This document shows, piece by piece, positions 1-8,976 of a stretch of DNA of 64,000 nt. How positions within the stretch are numbered: the first letter of the stretch is position 1; each line of letters begins with the position of its first letter. Source of the DNA: Haliea sp964022665. GTDB taxonomy: Bacteria > Pseudomonadota > Gammaproteobacteria > Pseudomonadales > Halieaceae. The stretch covers positions 26,635 through 90,634 of the forward strand of contig CAXIDF010000016.1 in the NCBI GenBank assembly GCA_964022665.1, given 5' to 3'. Below the pieces are notes generated by a model. The model searched no databases. It saw only the letters and a list, made by a program, of their open reading frames with translations, and was not told where the DNA came from. The position numbers and the translations under genes are program-made.

Positions 1-20
1 CAACAGCGACGTACGACGGC

Positions 21-839
21 TTACTCACCGCGGAACTGCGCGGGACGTTTTTCCTTGAACGCACGCATGCCCTCTCTGGCATCGGCCGATGCGAACACCG
101 GGCCTGCCAGCGCATCGGAGGCGAGCATGGCGTCCTCTTCGGCGATACACTCCTGATGCTCACGGAGCGAGCGCGTGACGGCGGCAACGGCGAGTGGCGC
201 ATTGGCGCAGATTCTCGCGGCGTATTCCCGTGCCGCCTGCAGGGTTGAGCCCGGCGCTACCAGCTTGTTCACCAACCCCCAGTCAAGCGCCTGCTGTGCA
301 CTGATGTGCTCGCCACAGAGCAGCATTTCGGCGGCCAGGCAATAGGGTATCTGGCGTCGCAAGCGCACGGTGGAGCCCGCCATCGGGTATAGTCCGCGGG
401 CTACTTCGGTCACACCAAACACGGCATCCTCAGCCGCCACGCGAATATCGGTGCCCTGCAGAATCTCGGTACCACCCGCAAGCGCGTAACCCTCCACCGC
501 AAGAATCAATGGTTTGGCCGGCCGGTTGTCACGCAGCAGCGCTTGCCAGTGCAGGTTCGGCACCTCGGCCATCAGGGCCATGAACTCGTCACTGGCACCC
601 TGGTCGCCCTCGGCGCCCGCTTTCAGATCCATGCCGGCGCAGAAGGTGTTGCCGCGCGCGGTGAGAATGGCGCAACGCAGCGCCGGGTCCTCATCCAGCC
701 GGCGCCATGCGCGATACATTCCCAGCAGCATGGCCGGGTTGAAGGCGTTTTTCGCCTCCGGACGATTCAGGGTAACGAAGAGCACCCCCTCCTCCTGCTC
801 GACCAGGCAACTCGGGGTGCTGATATCCAGTTCTTGCAC
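21..839 (-). CDS. enoyl-CoA hydratase/isomerase (crotonase family)
   Basis: Crotonase-fold enzyme, 272 aa, probably hydrating or isomerising an enoyl-CoA in the catabolic operon it ends. The oxyanion-hole loop FCAGMDLK and the glycine-rich helix EGYALAGGTEIL are visible, and both glutamates expected in hydratases are present (in GGTEIL and in FGVTEVARG). An ATG at 899 would give a 292-aa form overlapping the upstream ligase gene, but its first 20 residues look unlike the family. A GTG at 839, preceded by AAGGAG at good spacing, is the better start and leaves a short gap after the ligase stop. It is the last gene of the leftward run that starts at 5709. The substrate cannot be read from sequence; steroid side-chain crotonases such as EchA19 are an inferred parallel. 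Confidence 0.9.
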   Translation of the reverse strand: MQELDISTPSCLVEQEEGVLFVTLNRPEAKNAFNPAMLLGMYRAWRRLDEDPALRCAILTARGNTFCAGMDLKAGAEGDQGASDEFMALMAEVPNLHWQALLRDNRPAKPLILAVEGYALAGGTEILQGTDIRVAAEDAVFGVTEVARGLYPMAGSTVRLRRQIPYCLAAEMLLCGEHISAQQALDWGLVNKLVAPGSTLQAAREYAARICANAPLAVAAVTRSLREHQECIAEEDAMLASDALAGPVFASADAREGMRAFKEKRPAQFRGE

Positions 840-867
840 TATGTGCTCCTTATTGGCTTGCGGGCGT

Positions 868-2496
868 TTACTCTGCGCGGTGTGCACCCGATAACGCAAT
901 ATCGAGTGCTTTGGGATAGGCTGGCTTGCCGCTGGGTGCGCGCGGCACGTCGGACACCAGATGCAGCTCGCGTGGCACTTTATAGCCGGCGATATGCTTG
1001 CGCGCTTCCTCCTGCAATGATGCCAGGCTCAGGGACTGCCCGCCCCGCGCCGCCACCACCGCGCTCACCCGGCTGCCCAGCCGCTCATCTGGCGTGCCCA
1101 CGACCAGGCAGTCAAATACTGCCGGGTGATTTTTCAGGGCCTGCTCAACCTCCTCCGGGAACACCTTTTCGCCCCCCGTGTTGATGCAGTTCGAGCCGCG
1201 ACCATACACGGTAATCGTGTTGTCATCCTCCAGTTTGGCCTCATCTCCGGTGAGTAACCAGGTCTGGCCTTCAACCGGCACAAAGGTCTTCGCCGTCTTC
1301 CCGGGGTCGTTGTAATAGCCGACGGGAATGTGGCCGCAGCGTGCGAAAATGCCCTTTTCTCCCGGGCGGACCTCGCAGTAACTGCCATCAGCATTCTGCG
1401 CGAGAACCGACATGAACCCGCTGCGGGTGACATTGCCAAGCCCTTCCCCTGCCCTGCCACCACCGTCTGCCCCCATTGCGCCAGACTCGGACGAACCGAA
1501 GCTGTTGCGCACCATGATATTGGGCAAAAGCTCACGAAACGCTTCCTGCTTGCTGGCAGAAAACACGGCTCCTCCGGAACCCACGGCGAACACCGAGCTC
1601 AGGTCCCAGCGCCCGGGATGTGCCCGCAGCGCATCCAGCAGTGGCACCGCCATGGCATCGCCCACGATGGTCAGAGAGTTCACGCGCTCACGTTCAACAA
1701 TGTCCCACACATCCTCGGCGACCAGATGGTGCGCCGGGTTGAGCACCAGCGCGTTGCCCGACAGCAGCTGTATGCAAGCGTACCACCAACAGGCGCCATG
1801 CATCAGCGGCGCCAGCGCTATGCCAACAATCGCGAAATCGCCAATGCGCTCGGCAATCTGTTCCGGTTCGGTGATCACGCCGTCAGGGTGAAAATAACCC
1901 CCACCGCCCATCGCCGCGTAAAACACATGTTTGTGCGGCCACATGACTCCCTTGGGCATGCCGGTGGTGCCGCCGGTGTACAGGATAAACAGGTCATCAT
2001 CGGCGCGCTCGGCGAAATCCCGCGCTGCGCTCTCGCCCGCAAGCGCCTGTTCATAGGCGATGCTGCCAATGCTCTCGGGGCTCACACCACTGTCGTCCTC
2101 GACGTAGACAAATGTGGTCAGTGCCGGCGCGGTGCTATGGACCGCGGCGAGATGCGGCGCAAACTCGCGGTGATGAATACAGGCCACCAGATCCGCGTTA
2201 CTGAGGATATAAGCCAGCTCTTCCTCCACATAGCGGTAGTTGATGTTGATGGGCACCGCGCGCAACTTGAAGCAGGCGAGCATACCTTCCAGGTACTCGT
2301 TACAGTTGTAGAGGTACAAGCCCACATGCTGGCCAGCTTGCACGCCCCGTGCAGCGAGAAAGTGCGCAAGCCGGTTGGCGCGCTGTTCCAGCTGCTCATA
2401 AGTCGAGCGCTGCTGACCACACACCAGCGCTGTGCGCTCTGGCACCCGGTCGGCCACCAGTTCGAACAGGTCGGCGATGTTGAAATGTCGCGGCAT
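868..2496 (-). CDS. acyl-CoA synthetase (AMP-dependent, FadD/steroid type)
   Basis: ANL-superfamily ligase, 542 aa, activating a carboxylate to its CoA thioester through an acyl-AMP. The P-loop-like motif YTGGTTGMPKGVMW lies near residue 172, the adenylate-binding region FGSSESGAMG near residue 334, the hinge region LLTGDEAKLEDDNTITVYGRG near 416, and the C-terminal lysine motif APSGKPAYPKA near 521. Length and motif style fit FadD19-like steroid or cinnamate-type ligases. The upstream spacing contains GGAGA before the ATG. It lies between the thiolase-fold genes and the crotonase and would supply their CoA substrate. The acid it activates is unknown. Confidence 0.92.
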   Translation of the reverse strand: MPRHFNIADLFELVADRVPERTALVCGQQRSTYEQLEQRANRLAHFLAARGVQAGQHVGLYLYNCNEYLEGMLACFKLRAVPININYRYVEEELAYILSNADLVACIHHREFAPHLAAVHSTAPALTTFVYVEDDSGVSPESIGSIAYEQALAGESAARDFAERADDDLFILYTGGTTGMPKGVMWPHKHVFYAAMGGGGYFHPDGVITEPEQIAERIGDFAIVGIALAPLMHGACWWYACIQLLSGNALVLNPAHHLVAEDVWDIVERERVNSLTIVGDAMAVPLLDALRAHPGRWDLSSVFAVGSGGAVFSASKQEAFRELLPNIMVRNSFGSSESGAMGADGGGRAGEGLGNVTRSGFMSVLAQNADGSYCEVRPGEKGIFARCGHIPVGYYNDPGKTAKTFVPVEGQTWLLTGDEAKLEDDNTITVYGRGSNCINTGGEKVFPEEVEQALKNHPAVFDCLVVGTPDERLGSRVSAVVAARGGQSLSLASLQEEARKHIAGYKVPRELHLVSDVPRAPSGKPAYPKALDIALSGAHRAE

Positions 2497-2520
2497 GGTG
2501 TGTCTCCGTTTCAGCGTGAT

Positions 2521-3681
2521 TCAGTTCTTGTCGGCACCGACAACCCACATGGAAAAAAACTGTGCGCCACCGCCATACGCGTGACCAAGGGCCAGACGGG
2601 CATTCTCGACCTGATGCGCGCCGGCATCACCGCGCACCTGACGGGCGGCTTCCGCGAAACGGATCATGCCGGACGCGCCGATGGGATTGGAGCTGAGCAC
2701 ACCACCGGAGCAGTTCCAGGGGATATCGCCCCCGTCGTCGAGCGATGTGGCACCATCCAACGTCAGTTTCCAGCCCTCTCCTGGCGGCGCAAAGCCCAGA
2801 TTTTCCAGCCACATGGGTTCATACCAGCTAAACGGTACGTACACCTCTGCACAATCGAAATCGCGGCGTGGGTCCCTGATTCCGGCCTGCGCATAGACGT
2901 CGGCCGCGCAGTCACGACCGGCCTGGGGGCTCACTTCATCGCGCCCCGCGTACATGGTGGGCTCAGAGCGCATGGCGACCCCGCGAATCCAGGCGGGCGG
3001 CGTGTTGCCGCTAATGCTGTCAGCGGCGGCGATTACCATCGCGCAGGCGCCATCAGAGGATGGACAGGCCTCGAGGAAACGCAGTGGATCCCAGAGCATC
3101 ATCGAGTCGCGCACCTCCTGTTCGGTAATGTCAGGTAGCTGCAGGTGAGCCAACGGATTGCGGGCCCCGTGGCGCCGGTCCTTCACCGCAACGCGTATGC
3201 CCACACCCTCGGGTGCGTTGGCACGGCGTATGTATTCGCGAATGATGGGTGCGAAATACCCCCCGGCGCCAGCGTTCAGGTGCACGGAAAAAGGCTGCGG
3301 TGTCGACAGCGCCCACATGGCGTTGGACTCGGACTGTTTTTCGTAGGTGACGGTGAGCACCCGTTTGAACGTACCGCTCTGGACATGGGAGGCAGCGACG
3401 ATGGCGGTGGAACCACCCACCGACCCGGCGGTGTGCACCCGCAGCATAGGCTTGCCGCTGGCCCCGAGAGCATCCGCGAGATAGCTCTCCGGCATGATGA
3501 CGCCCTCAAACATGTCCGGCGCCTTGCCAATCACCACCGCATCGATGTCGTCAAAGCCCACCCCGGCGTCCGCCAGTGCCCTGTCGACCGCTTCTCGCAG
3601 CAGGCCGGCTATCGACACATCGGAGCGCCGGGTCTTGTATCGGGTCTGGCCTATGCCAACCACCGCAGCCCATTCAGCCAT
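2521..3681 (-). CDS. thiolase-fold lipid-transfer/aldolase-like protein (Ltp2/Ltp3-like)
   Basis: Thiolase-superfamily protein of 386 aa resembling the SCP-x/lipid-transfer group (Ltp2, Ltp3). At the place where true thiolases carry the nucleophilic Cys the sequence reads VHTAGSVGGSTA, with no Cys. The C-terminal region keeps NCSGGVLSSNPIGASG and GHAYGGGAQFF, the latter containing a Tyr where Ltp2-type retro-aldolases have a catalytic Tyr. The family is known to form aldolase complexes with DUF35 partners that cleave steroid side-chain beta-hydroxyacyl-CoAs. The start ATG overlaps the preceding gene's TAA as TAATG, so translation is probably coupled. Retro-aldol activity is inferred; an acyltransferase role is unlikely without the Cys. 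Confidence 0.85.
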   Translation of the reverse strand: MAEWAAVVGIGQTRYKTRRSDVSIAGLLREAVDRALADAGVGFDDIDAVVIGKAPDMFEGVIMPESYLADALGASGKPMLRVHTAGSVGGSTAIVAASHVQSGTFKRVLTVTYEKQSESNAMWALSTPQPFSVHLNAGAGGYFAPIIREYIRRANAPEGVGIRVAVKDRRHGARNPLAHLQLPDITEQEVRDSMMLWDPLRFLEACPSSDGACAMVIAAADSISGNTPPAWIRGVAMRSEPTMYAGRDEVSPQAGRDCAADVYAQAGIRDPRRDFDCAEVYVPFSWYEPMWLENLGFAPPGEGWKLTLDGATSLDDGGDIPWNCSGGVLSSNPIGASGMIRFAEAARQVRGDAGAHQVENARLALGHAYGGGAQFFSMWVVGADKN

Positions 3682-4739
3682 TACGCGCCCTCCAGTACCG
3701 CCACAAGGTTGTGTTGCAGACAGGGGCCACTCGTGGCATGGGCCACCCCGCGGCGCGCGTCTCCATTGACGATACGCTGGAACACCTCACCCACCCGGGC
3801 AAGGCCCGACGCCATCATCAGGTTCCCGGCAAGCACGCCACCGCTGGGGTTGACCACGGTGGCCTCGTCCAGCCCGAGTGCGCGGGTCAGGATAATTTCC
3901 TGATGGCTGAACGGGGCGTAGATTTCCGCCACGTCAAGCGCTGCCTCGTGCACCCCGGCCGCCGCCGCAGCCTGACGCGTGGATACCGAATCGGTGAGGT
4001 CACGCAGACAGGGGTTGTGGCTCTCGATACGCTGGTCAATGCCGGTGAGCCGCGCATAGGGCACACCCCAGCGGCGCGCCTGTTCGACGGTCGCGATAAT
4101 CATCGCCGCCGCGCCATCCGATACCGGCGCACAGTCGCCGCGCCGCAATGGCGCCAACAAATAGTCATCCTGCAACAACGCTGCCACGCCGACATCCCCT
4201 GCCAGCTGTGCCAGGGGGTTGGCCTGCGCATTCTGCCGCGAGCGTGACACAACCGCTGCCATATCGCTTTCAGTAATCGACCCGCTATCGAGCAGCATCC
4301 GCGCCTGCAAGGCCGCGAGCGATACCGTATCGAGCCAGAGTGGCGCGAGGTAATAGGGATCGAGCCGCTGCGAAAGCACGGCAGGTAACTCGCCCGGCGA
4401 GGATTTACCAAAACCGTAGAGCAATGCGGAGTCCGCATGCCCCGTACGAATTTTCAGCACCGCTTCGTACAACGCCCAGGCGGCGTCCATTTCCACATGC
4501 GACTCTTTCAATGGGGGCACGGCCCCCAGCGCATCGACCCCCGCGACGAAGGCGAAAGCGGCGCCCTGCAGATAGTCGCAACTGCCCGAACAGACAAAGT
4601 CCACGTCCTGGGCGCTGCTCAACCCCACCTGCGCGTACACAGCCTGCAACTGGGGCATGATAAGCTCGACTTCATTGACGGCGCCGATATCGGCGACACA
4701 GGCGCTCTGGCTGAACGCAACAACGGCGATTTCCCTCAT
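3681..4739 (-). CDS. second thiolase-fold protein without nucleophilic Cys (Ltp4-like)
   Basis: A 352-aa thiolase-fold protein related to, but clearly different from, its downstream neighbour. The region that should hold the nucleophilic Cys reads SHVEMDAAWALYEA, again lacking it, and the C-terminus ends with GVAHATSGPCLQHNLV rather than the usual catalytic His-Gly motif. These strings are typical of the actinobacterial Ltp4-type group, found beside Ltp3 and a DUF35 gene (the Mycobacterium Rv3521-Rv3523 order, recalled rather than searched). The start overlaps the upstream DUF35 stop as ATGA. It may pair with the 386-aa protein as a heteromeric aldolase. No direct evidence for its reaction. 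Confidence 0.82.
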   Translation of the reverse strand: MREIAVVAFSQSACVADIGAVNEVELIMPQLQAVYAQVGLSSAQDVDFVCSGSCDYLQGAAFAFVAGVDALGAVPPLKESHVEMDAAWALYEAVLKIRTGHADSALLYGFGKSSPGELPAVLSQRLDPYYLAPLWLDTVSLAALQARMLLDSGSITESDMAAVVSRSRQNAQANPLAQLAGDVGVAALLQDDYLLAPLRRGDCAPVSDGAAAMIIATVEQARRWGVPYARLTGIDQRIESHNPCLRDLTDSVSTRQAAAAAGVHEAALDVAEIYAPFSHQEIILTRALGLDEATVVNPSGGVLAGNLMMASGLARVGEVFQRIVNGDARRGVAHATSGPCLQHNLVAVLEGA

Positions 4740-5257
4740 CGCGACACCGCCGGGCCGGAAACCGGCAGCGTGCCAATACGCTCCACCGGTACATCGGGCT
4801 CATCCAGCGGCCGGAAGTGACGGATATTATCCATGGCGTAATCCCACTCCTCCGGCGGCCGCCACACCGCCTGTACCCGCTGCCCGATCCGCACCGCCTC
4901 GTTGATACAGTCACTGAGCAGGTGAATGAAGGAAATATTGGCCCCGTCCAGCACAATGTTCGCCACGACGTACGGGGGTTCAATGGGGTTGCCCGGAATG
5001 GGGAGGTGCACAATGGTGAACGACTGCACGGTGCCCCGGTCGGGCAGCAGTACTTCCTCCGTTGTGGGTACGCCGCAGGCCGGGCAGGAGCCGCGAGCAG
5101 GAATATAGACATTGCCACAGCGCGGACAGCGCTGGCCACTGAGCAGCCCTTCCCTGAGGCGCGCAAGAAACCGGGTGGGGGCGGTTCCGGCGGTAAAATG
5201 GTAGTGCAGGTAAACCGGAGCTTCGATGCCTGTCACATCCGGGCGTGCTGAGCTCAT
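4736..5257 (-). CDS. DUF35 OB-fold protein with zinc ribbon (ChsH2-type acyl-CoA partner)
   Basis: DUF35 protein of 173 aa with an N-terminal rubredoxin-like zinc ribbon, CPRCGNVYIP followed by CPAC (Cys 44, 47, 58, 61), then an OB-fold domain. A reading frame open further upstream would give a longer protein, but the ATG at 5257 has GGGAGG just upstream and overlaps the preceding gene's stop as ATGA, so that start is chosen. DUF35 proteins bind acyl-CoA and associate with thiolase-fold aldolases or MaoC hydratases in steroid side-chain catabolism. Its position directly ahead of two such thiolase-fold genes supports the same role. Confidence 0.87.
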   Translation of the reverse strand: MSSARPDVTGIEAPVYLHYHFTAGTAPTRFLARLREGLLSGQRCPRCGNVYIPARGSCPACGVPTTEEVLLPDRGTVQSFTIVHLPIPGNPIEPPYVVANIVLDGANISFIHLLSDCINEAVRIGQRVQAVWRPPEEWDYAMDNIRHFRPLDEPDVPVERIGTLPVSGPAVSR

Positions 5258-5709
5258 GATGCACCTCCCGGCACGGGCACGAAGCAGCGAATATCCGTGA
5301 TATGCCCACGCGGCTCTGCCACCCAGGCCACGCGCACACGCGCGCCGGAGCTTACCGCCTCGGCCGAGGGCGCTTGCAGGCAATGAATCATCGGTACGTC
5401 GGCACCGTCGAGGCGCACCATCACCCAGGCGAAGGGCTGCTGCAGAGGATGAGAGGCTCGGGGCTGTGACACCCAGCACCAGCTGACCACGGTGCCCTCC
5501 TGGCCCACTTCCACCCAGTCCGACAGGGCGGCTGCCGTGACAGGGTCATACTCCGGTGGCGGCACCAGCACGCGGCCATCGCTGCCTCGGATGCCGAACA
5601 CCCGGCTATCGCGCAAGCCGGTGAGGAATCTGCCTACCACAGGCCCGGTAGAGCGCGTATAGGTGAATCCGAGCTCAAATTCCTGGCTTAATTTTTCTGT
5701 TCTGGCCAT
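5254..5709 (-). CDS. DUF35-like OB-fold protein lacking the zinc ribbon
   Basis: A 151-aa protein alignable by eye with the DUF35 family: the FLTGLRDSRVFGIRGSDGRV stretch corresponds to the region leading into the zinc ribbon of its neighbour, followed by VPPPEYDP and an OB-fold-like half with PFAWVMVRLDGADVPMIH. None of the four ribbon cysteines is present. It is the first gene of the leftward operon and overlaps the next by ATGA. A zinc-less DUF35 next to a zinc-bearing one suggests a two-component CoA-binding partner, perhaps one for each thiolase-fold protein. That pairing is inference. Confidence 0.78.
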   Translation of the reverse strand: MARTEKLSQEFELGFTYTRSTGPVVGRFLTGLRDSRVFGIRGSDGRVLVPPPEYDPVTAAALSDWVEVGQEGTVVSWCWVSQPRASHPLQQPFAWVMVRLDGADVPMIHCLQAPSAEAVSSGARVRVAWVAEPRGHITDIRCFVPVPGGAS

Positions 5710-5791
5710 TGGCAGACGCTCCCGACTGAACCGTCCGCTGAGTATTCAACAGCGGGGGCCTGATCTCAATGACACAATGCGGCAGCCAGGA

Positions 5792-5808
5792 GTGACATTT
5801 CTGATCAC
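5792..5808. promoter_or_regulatory. possible operator, GTGA-N9-TCAC
   Basis: Within the divergent region between the DUF35 operon and the extradiol dioxygenase there is a short dyad with GTGA and TCAC arms separated by nine bases. Only four base pairs per arm match, so it may be chance. It is noted because divergent catabolic operons usually share one regulator site and no regulator gene lies next to it. Confidence 0.2.
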
Positions 5809-5937
5809 CGCTGACCCCAGCTGAGGGTTTCCCTGCTTATACCAGTTACCCCCGTCTGCTGCGGCTACCCTGTGCCTGTGGGCTAATCACCCTTACTATG
5901 GCGGCAGGTACACCTTTCACTCCGAGGAGAACAGCAC

Positions 5938-6843
5938 ATGAGTATCGCCGCCATTGGCTACCTGAGAATCGCCGCGACCGATACGGACGCCTGGATGACG
6001 TTCGGCACCAGCACACTGGGCCTGATGGACGCGGCACGCGAAGACTCTGCCGGTGCACGCTTTCTGCGCATGGACAATCACCCGTTCCGCTTCATGCTGG
6101 AGCCGGCCGACCACGACGGGTTACTTGCTGCCGGCCTCGAATGCCGCGGCCGCAGCGAGTGGGATGAGCTCTGCGACCGCCTGGCCAGCAACGGTCACAC
6201 GCTGCAACAGGGTTCCCCAGCCGAAGCCGCGCGTCGCTGCGTCACGGCGTTTGTCAGTGTTGATGACCCCTGTGGCAACACGCTGGAGATCTACTACGGC
6301 CGGCGTCTGGACTACGCGCCGCTGATTTCACCGACTGGCGTCAAGGAGTTCATCACGGGCGATGAGTACACCGGCGACATGGGCTTCGGCCACGCGGTAC
6401 TGCCAACGCCAGACCTCGACGCAGCGGCCAGCTTTTACACCGACCTGCTGGGCCTCGGCGTGAGTGACACGCTGCACCCGCCGCTGCCCGAAGGCGCACC
6501 GGAAACGACCATCCTGTTCCTGCACGCCGACAATCCGCGCCAGCACTCACTGGCACTGTACAACCACCCCTACCCTGGCGACGTTGTGCATATCATGGTG
6601 GAAGTGAGCTCCCTGGACGAAGTTGGCCGCGCCATGGATCGCGCCAAGGCCGGCGGTCACCCCATACTCGCCAGCCTGGGCAGGCACGTGAACGACAACA
6701 TGTGCTCATTCTACGTGGTGGCGCCGGGCGGTATCGCCGTAGAGTACGGCTACGATGGCCTGCTGGTGGACTGGGATACCTACACACCCACCATCAGCAC
6801 CGAGGGTGACCACTGGGGCCACGAGTACAACTTTCCCGGCTAG
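5938..6843 (+). CDS. extradiol ring-cleavage dioxygenase, two VOC domains (BphC/HsaC-like)
   Basis: A 301-aa two-domain vicinal-oxygen-chelate protein of the length usual for BphC/HsaC-type meta-cleavage dioxygenases. The Fe(II) ligands His152 (GFGHAVL), His218 (VVHIMVE) and Glu269 (AVEYGYD) are in order. The catalytic His203 and Tyr259 also sit at the same relative spacings as His195 and Tyr250 of BphC, which makes a true extradiol enzyme much more likely than a glyalase or resistance protein. GAGGAG precedes the ATG. It is transcribed away from the DUF35/ligase operon, consistent with joint degradation of a polycyclic or aromatic compound. The exact catechol substrate is unknown. Confidence 0.9.
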   Translation: MSIAAIGYLRIAATDTDAWMTFGTSTLGLMDAAREDSAGARFLRMDNHPFRFMLEPADHDGLLAAGLECRGRSEWDELCDRLASNGHTLQQGSPAEAARRCVTAFVSVDDPCGNTLEIYYGRRLDYAPLISPTGVKEFITGDEYTGDMGFGHAVLPTPDLDAAASFYTDLLGLGVSDTLHPPLPEGAPETTILFLHADNPRQHSLALYNHPYPGDVVHIMVEVSSLDEVGRAMDRAKAGGHPILASLGRHVNDNMCSFYVVAPGGIAVEYGYDGLLVDWDTYTPTISTEGDHWGHEYNFPG

Positions 6844-6847
6844 GCTT

Positions 6848-7597
6848 TCAGGGCACCTCGACCGTCACCGGTATCCAGCGGTCGATAATGTACTCCAGCG
6901 TGCCGTTCCCGCGCATGGTCGCCAGAGCACGATTGAGCTCGGCGGCCAGCGCAGGCGCATCCCGGCGCACTGCCCAGGCGAGCTGTTCGTCGGTGAGAAA
7001 GTGGTACTGGCTAATCAGGTCAGCATAGTCGTCAGAGGTGGCCAGCAGCCAACTGGTCGGGGCATCGTGCACGAACAGGTCAATTGCACCCGCGCGCAGT
7101 GCCGCCAGTCCGGCGGACACGTCCGCGAATGGCGTAAGCTGCGCGTCGGGGAGTTCAGTGTTTGCCCAGGCCTCGCCCGTGGTACCCGCCTCTACGCCGA
7201 CCCGGACTCCATCGCGATAAACCGACCAGGGTTGGCCGAACCGGGCCACGCTGTCGATACGCATGATCGCCATCTGGCCGGCCTTCAGATAAGAATCTAT
7301 AAATTCTACCTGCTGCTCACGTTCCGGGGTAACACTCATGCCGGACATGATGATGTCTATGCGACCGGCCTGCAGCGCCTCCAGCAACGCATCGAATGGC
7401 ATGGGCACCCACTGCACCGGGCGACCGACAATCTCACCCAGCGCTTTCGCACTATCCGCTTCAACACCGACAATACGCTCGCCATCATAGAAGGCCAGCG
7501 GCGGCCGATCGGGCGCCACGCCAATACGCAGGACCTCAGCCAGGGCAGCGGAGCTGCACAACACAAGCGAGCATAGCAGCAGGAAAAGTCTATTCAT
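6848..7597 (-). CDS. periplasmic amino-acid-type ABC substrate-binding protein
   Basis: Family 3 extracellular solute-binding protein of about 249 aa. The start at 7597 gives a clear signal peptide (MNRLFLLLCSLVLCSS then AALA before EVLRIGV). An ATG at 7639 overlaps the upstream MFS stop as ATGA and would add 14 residues in front of the signal peptide; either could be used, and neither has a strong ribosome site. The core shows IGVAPDRPPLAF, the GVEADSAKALGEIVGR helix and IDIIMSGMSVTPER typical of the family. No permease or ATPase gene is adjacent, so it may act as an orphan binding or sensing protein. The 3' end abuts the convergent dioxygenase. Confidence 0.85.
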   Translation of the reverse strand: MNRLFLLLCSLVLCSSAALAEVLRIGVAPDRPPLAFYDGERIVGVEADSAKALGEIVGRPVQWVPMPFDALLEALQAGRIDIIMSGMSVTPEREQQVEFIDSYLKAGQMAIMRIDSVARFGQPWSVYRDGVRVGVEAGTTGEAWANTELPDAQLTPFADVSAGLAALRAGAIDLFVHDAPTSWLLATSDDYADLISQYHFLTDEQLAWAVRRDAPALAAELNRALATMRGNGTLEYIIDRWIPVTVEVP

Positions 7598-7635
7598 CAC
7601 GGGCCTCACAGGGGCGACAGTCAACAGGGCAGGAT

Positions 7636-8973
7636 TCATCCGGAAACAGAGGGTAACCGCAGGCAGCGGTAGGTGGCCAGTATCCCCCCCGCCATCAGCA
7701 GGGCGAGAACCGCCACAATACCGTAGGCTGCTTCGATAACGCCAAGGCCGGCACCTGCAAACAACAGTACCCCCATGGCGGTGTTACTGACTGCGGTGTA
7801 CTGCGCCCGGTTTTCGCCCGAGGCCATGTCCACGAGGTAGGTCTTACGCCCCACCCTTGCGCCCTGATGCGCCACGGCGGCAGTGAAAACCAGTACCGCG
7901 CCGGTCAGGCCGTGGCCCAGTATTGCCGGGTTCACCACCTGCAACGTGACGGCCACGGCGACCGCCAGAGTCGCGAGGGCGGCAGCAGCCGCCATGACGT
8001 GGTGGGCACCGCTATCCGACCAGCGTCCCCAGAACGCGGCAGACAGCAAACCCGCCGCGCCCTCCGCGACCAGCAGGGCCGCAAAACTGAGCATTTGCGT
8101 CTCCGCCGCTCGCTGCACCAGCACCACCAGATAGGGTATGGCGAATGCGGTGCTGACAAGTAACGCCCGGGCGATCACAAAACGACGCAGCTGCGCGTCC
8201 GTGTACAACAGCGTGAGGCTGCGCAGCGCTTCGGCGAAGGCGTTGCCACCACCTGAGGTGGCGCCTGGCAGCTCCGGCACCGCGGCATACACGGCTGCAG
8301 CGAGAAACCACAAGCAGGCTGCGGCCGCCAGAATGCCGGCGAACAGTGCGGCTCCGGCATGGCCCTGACTTTCGATGTAGTCCGGGACAAACAACAGCGC
8401 CAGTGCAACGAGCAGCGCGACCGCCCCCGCGGCAGCGGCTGCCAGCCCCGTCAGCCGGCCCCGACGCGCCTTGGACACCGTTTTTCCCAGCACGTCCTTG
8501 GCGGCTATCGAGCACACACCCCGGGCCAGACTGAAGCAGGCCAGCAGAACCACAACAGCCCAACCCAGTGACGCGCCCTCCAGCAGCAAAACGGCGACCA
8601 TCATGCCCAGCAGTGCCAGCCCCTGCGCAACACTGCCCCACACCCAGAAGAACTTGCGCAACGCATGCTCGCGCACCCACTGGGCGACAAACAGCTGCGG
8701 CAGCAGGGACAGTGACTCGCGAACGGGCACCAGCAACGCCACGAAAAAAGGCGGTGCGCCCAACGCGGCAAGCATCCAGGCCAGTACAAGGCGGCTGCTG
8801 GTGAGCGTATCGCCTATTTTGGTGAGTGTTTGCGCCAGCCATTGCAGCAGGAAAGCTCGCGGCTGATCGTTACAGGCAGAATCGGGGATGTCGCGGCACA
8901 CGCGGGCATCTTCGTCCTCAACCAACAGACCGTAGACCCGGTCCGGAAATGCCTGAGTGCCGCTCGGTGCCAC
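7636..8973 (-). CDS. MFS transporter
   Basis: Hydrophobic 445-aa protein with about twelve predicted membrane segments and the arrangement of a major facilitator. The first 55 or so residues are hydrophilic and precede the first membrane helix, including the segment LLQWLAQTLTKIGD. Helix-rich segments continue to the C-terminal end. Its stop overlaps the longer form of the binding-protein gene by ATGA, and its start is three bases from the RIO kinase stop, so the three genes form one leftward unit. No substrate-specific motif is recognised. Confidence 0.8.
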   Translation of the reverse strand: MAPSGTQAFPDRVYGLLVEDEDARVCRDIPDSACNDQPRAFLLQWLAQTLTKIGDTLTSSRLVLAWMLAALGAPPFFVALLVPVRESLSLLPQLFVAQWVREHALRKFFWVWGSVAQGLALLGMMVAVLLLEGASLGWAVVVLLACFSLARGVCSIAAKDVLGKTVSKARRGRLTGLAAAAAGAVALLVALALLFVPDYIESQGHAGAALFAGILAAAACLWFLAAAVYAAVPELPGATSGGGNAFAEALRSLTLLYTDAQLRRFVIARALLVSTAFAIPYLVVLVQRAAETQMLSFAALLVAEGAAGLLSAAFWGRWSDSGAHHVMAAAAALATLAVAVAVTLQVVNPAILGHGLTGAVLVFTAAVAHQGARVGRKTYLVDMASGENRAQYTAVSNTAMGVLLFAGAGLGVIEAAYGIVAVLALLMAGGILATYRCLRLPSVSG

Positions 8974-8976
8974 GTA

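Noticed and set aside
4736..5479. A 247-codon form of the zinc-ribbon DUF35 protein
   Set aside because: The extra 74 residues overlap the upstream DUF35 gene and are rich in Arg/Gly as in shadow frames. The ATG at 5257 has a strong ribosome site and an ATGA overlap.
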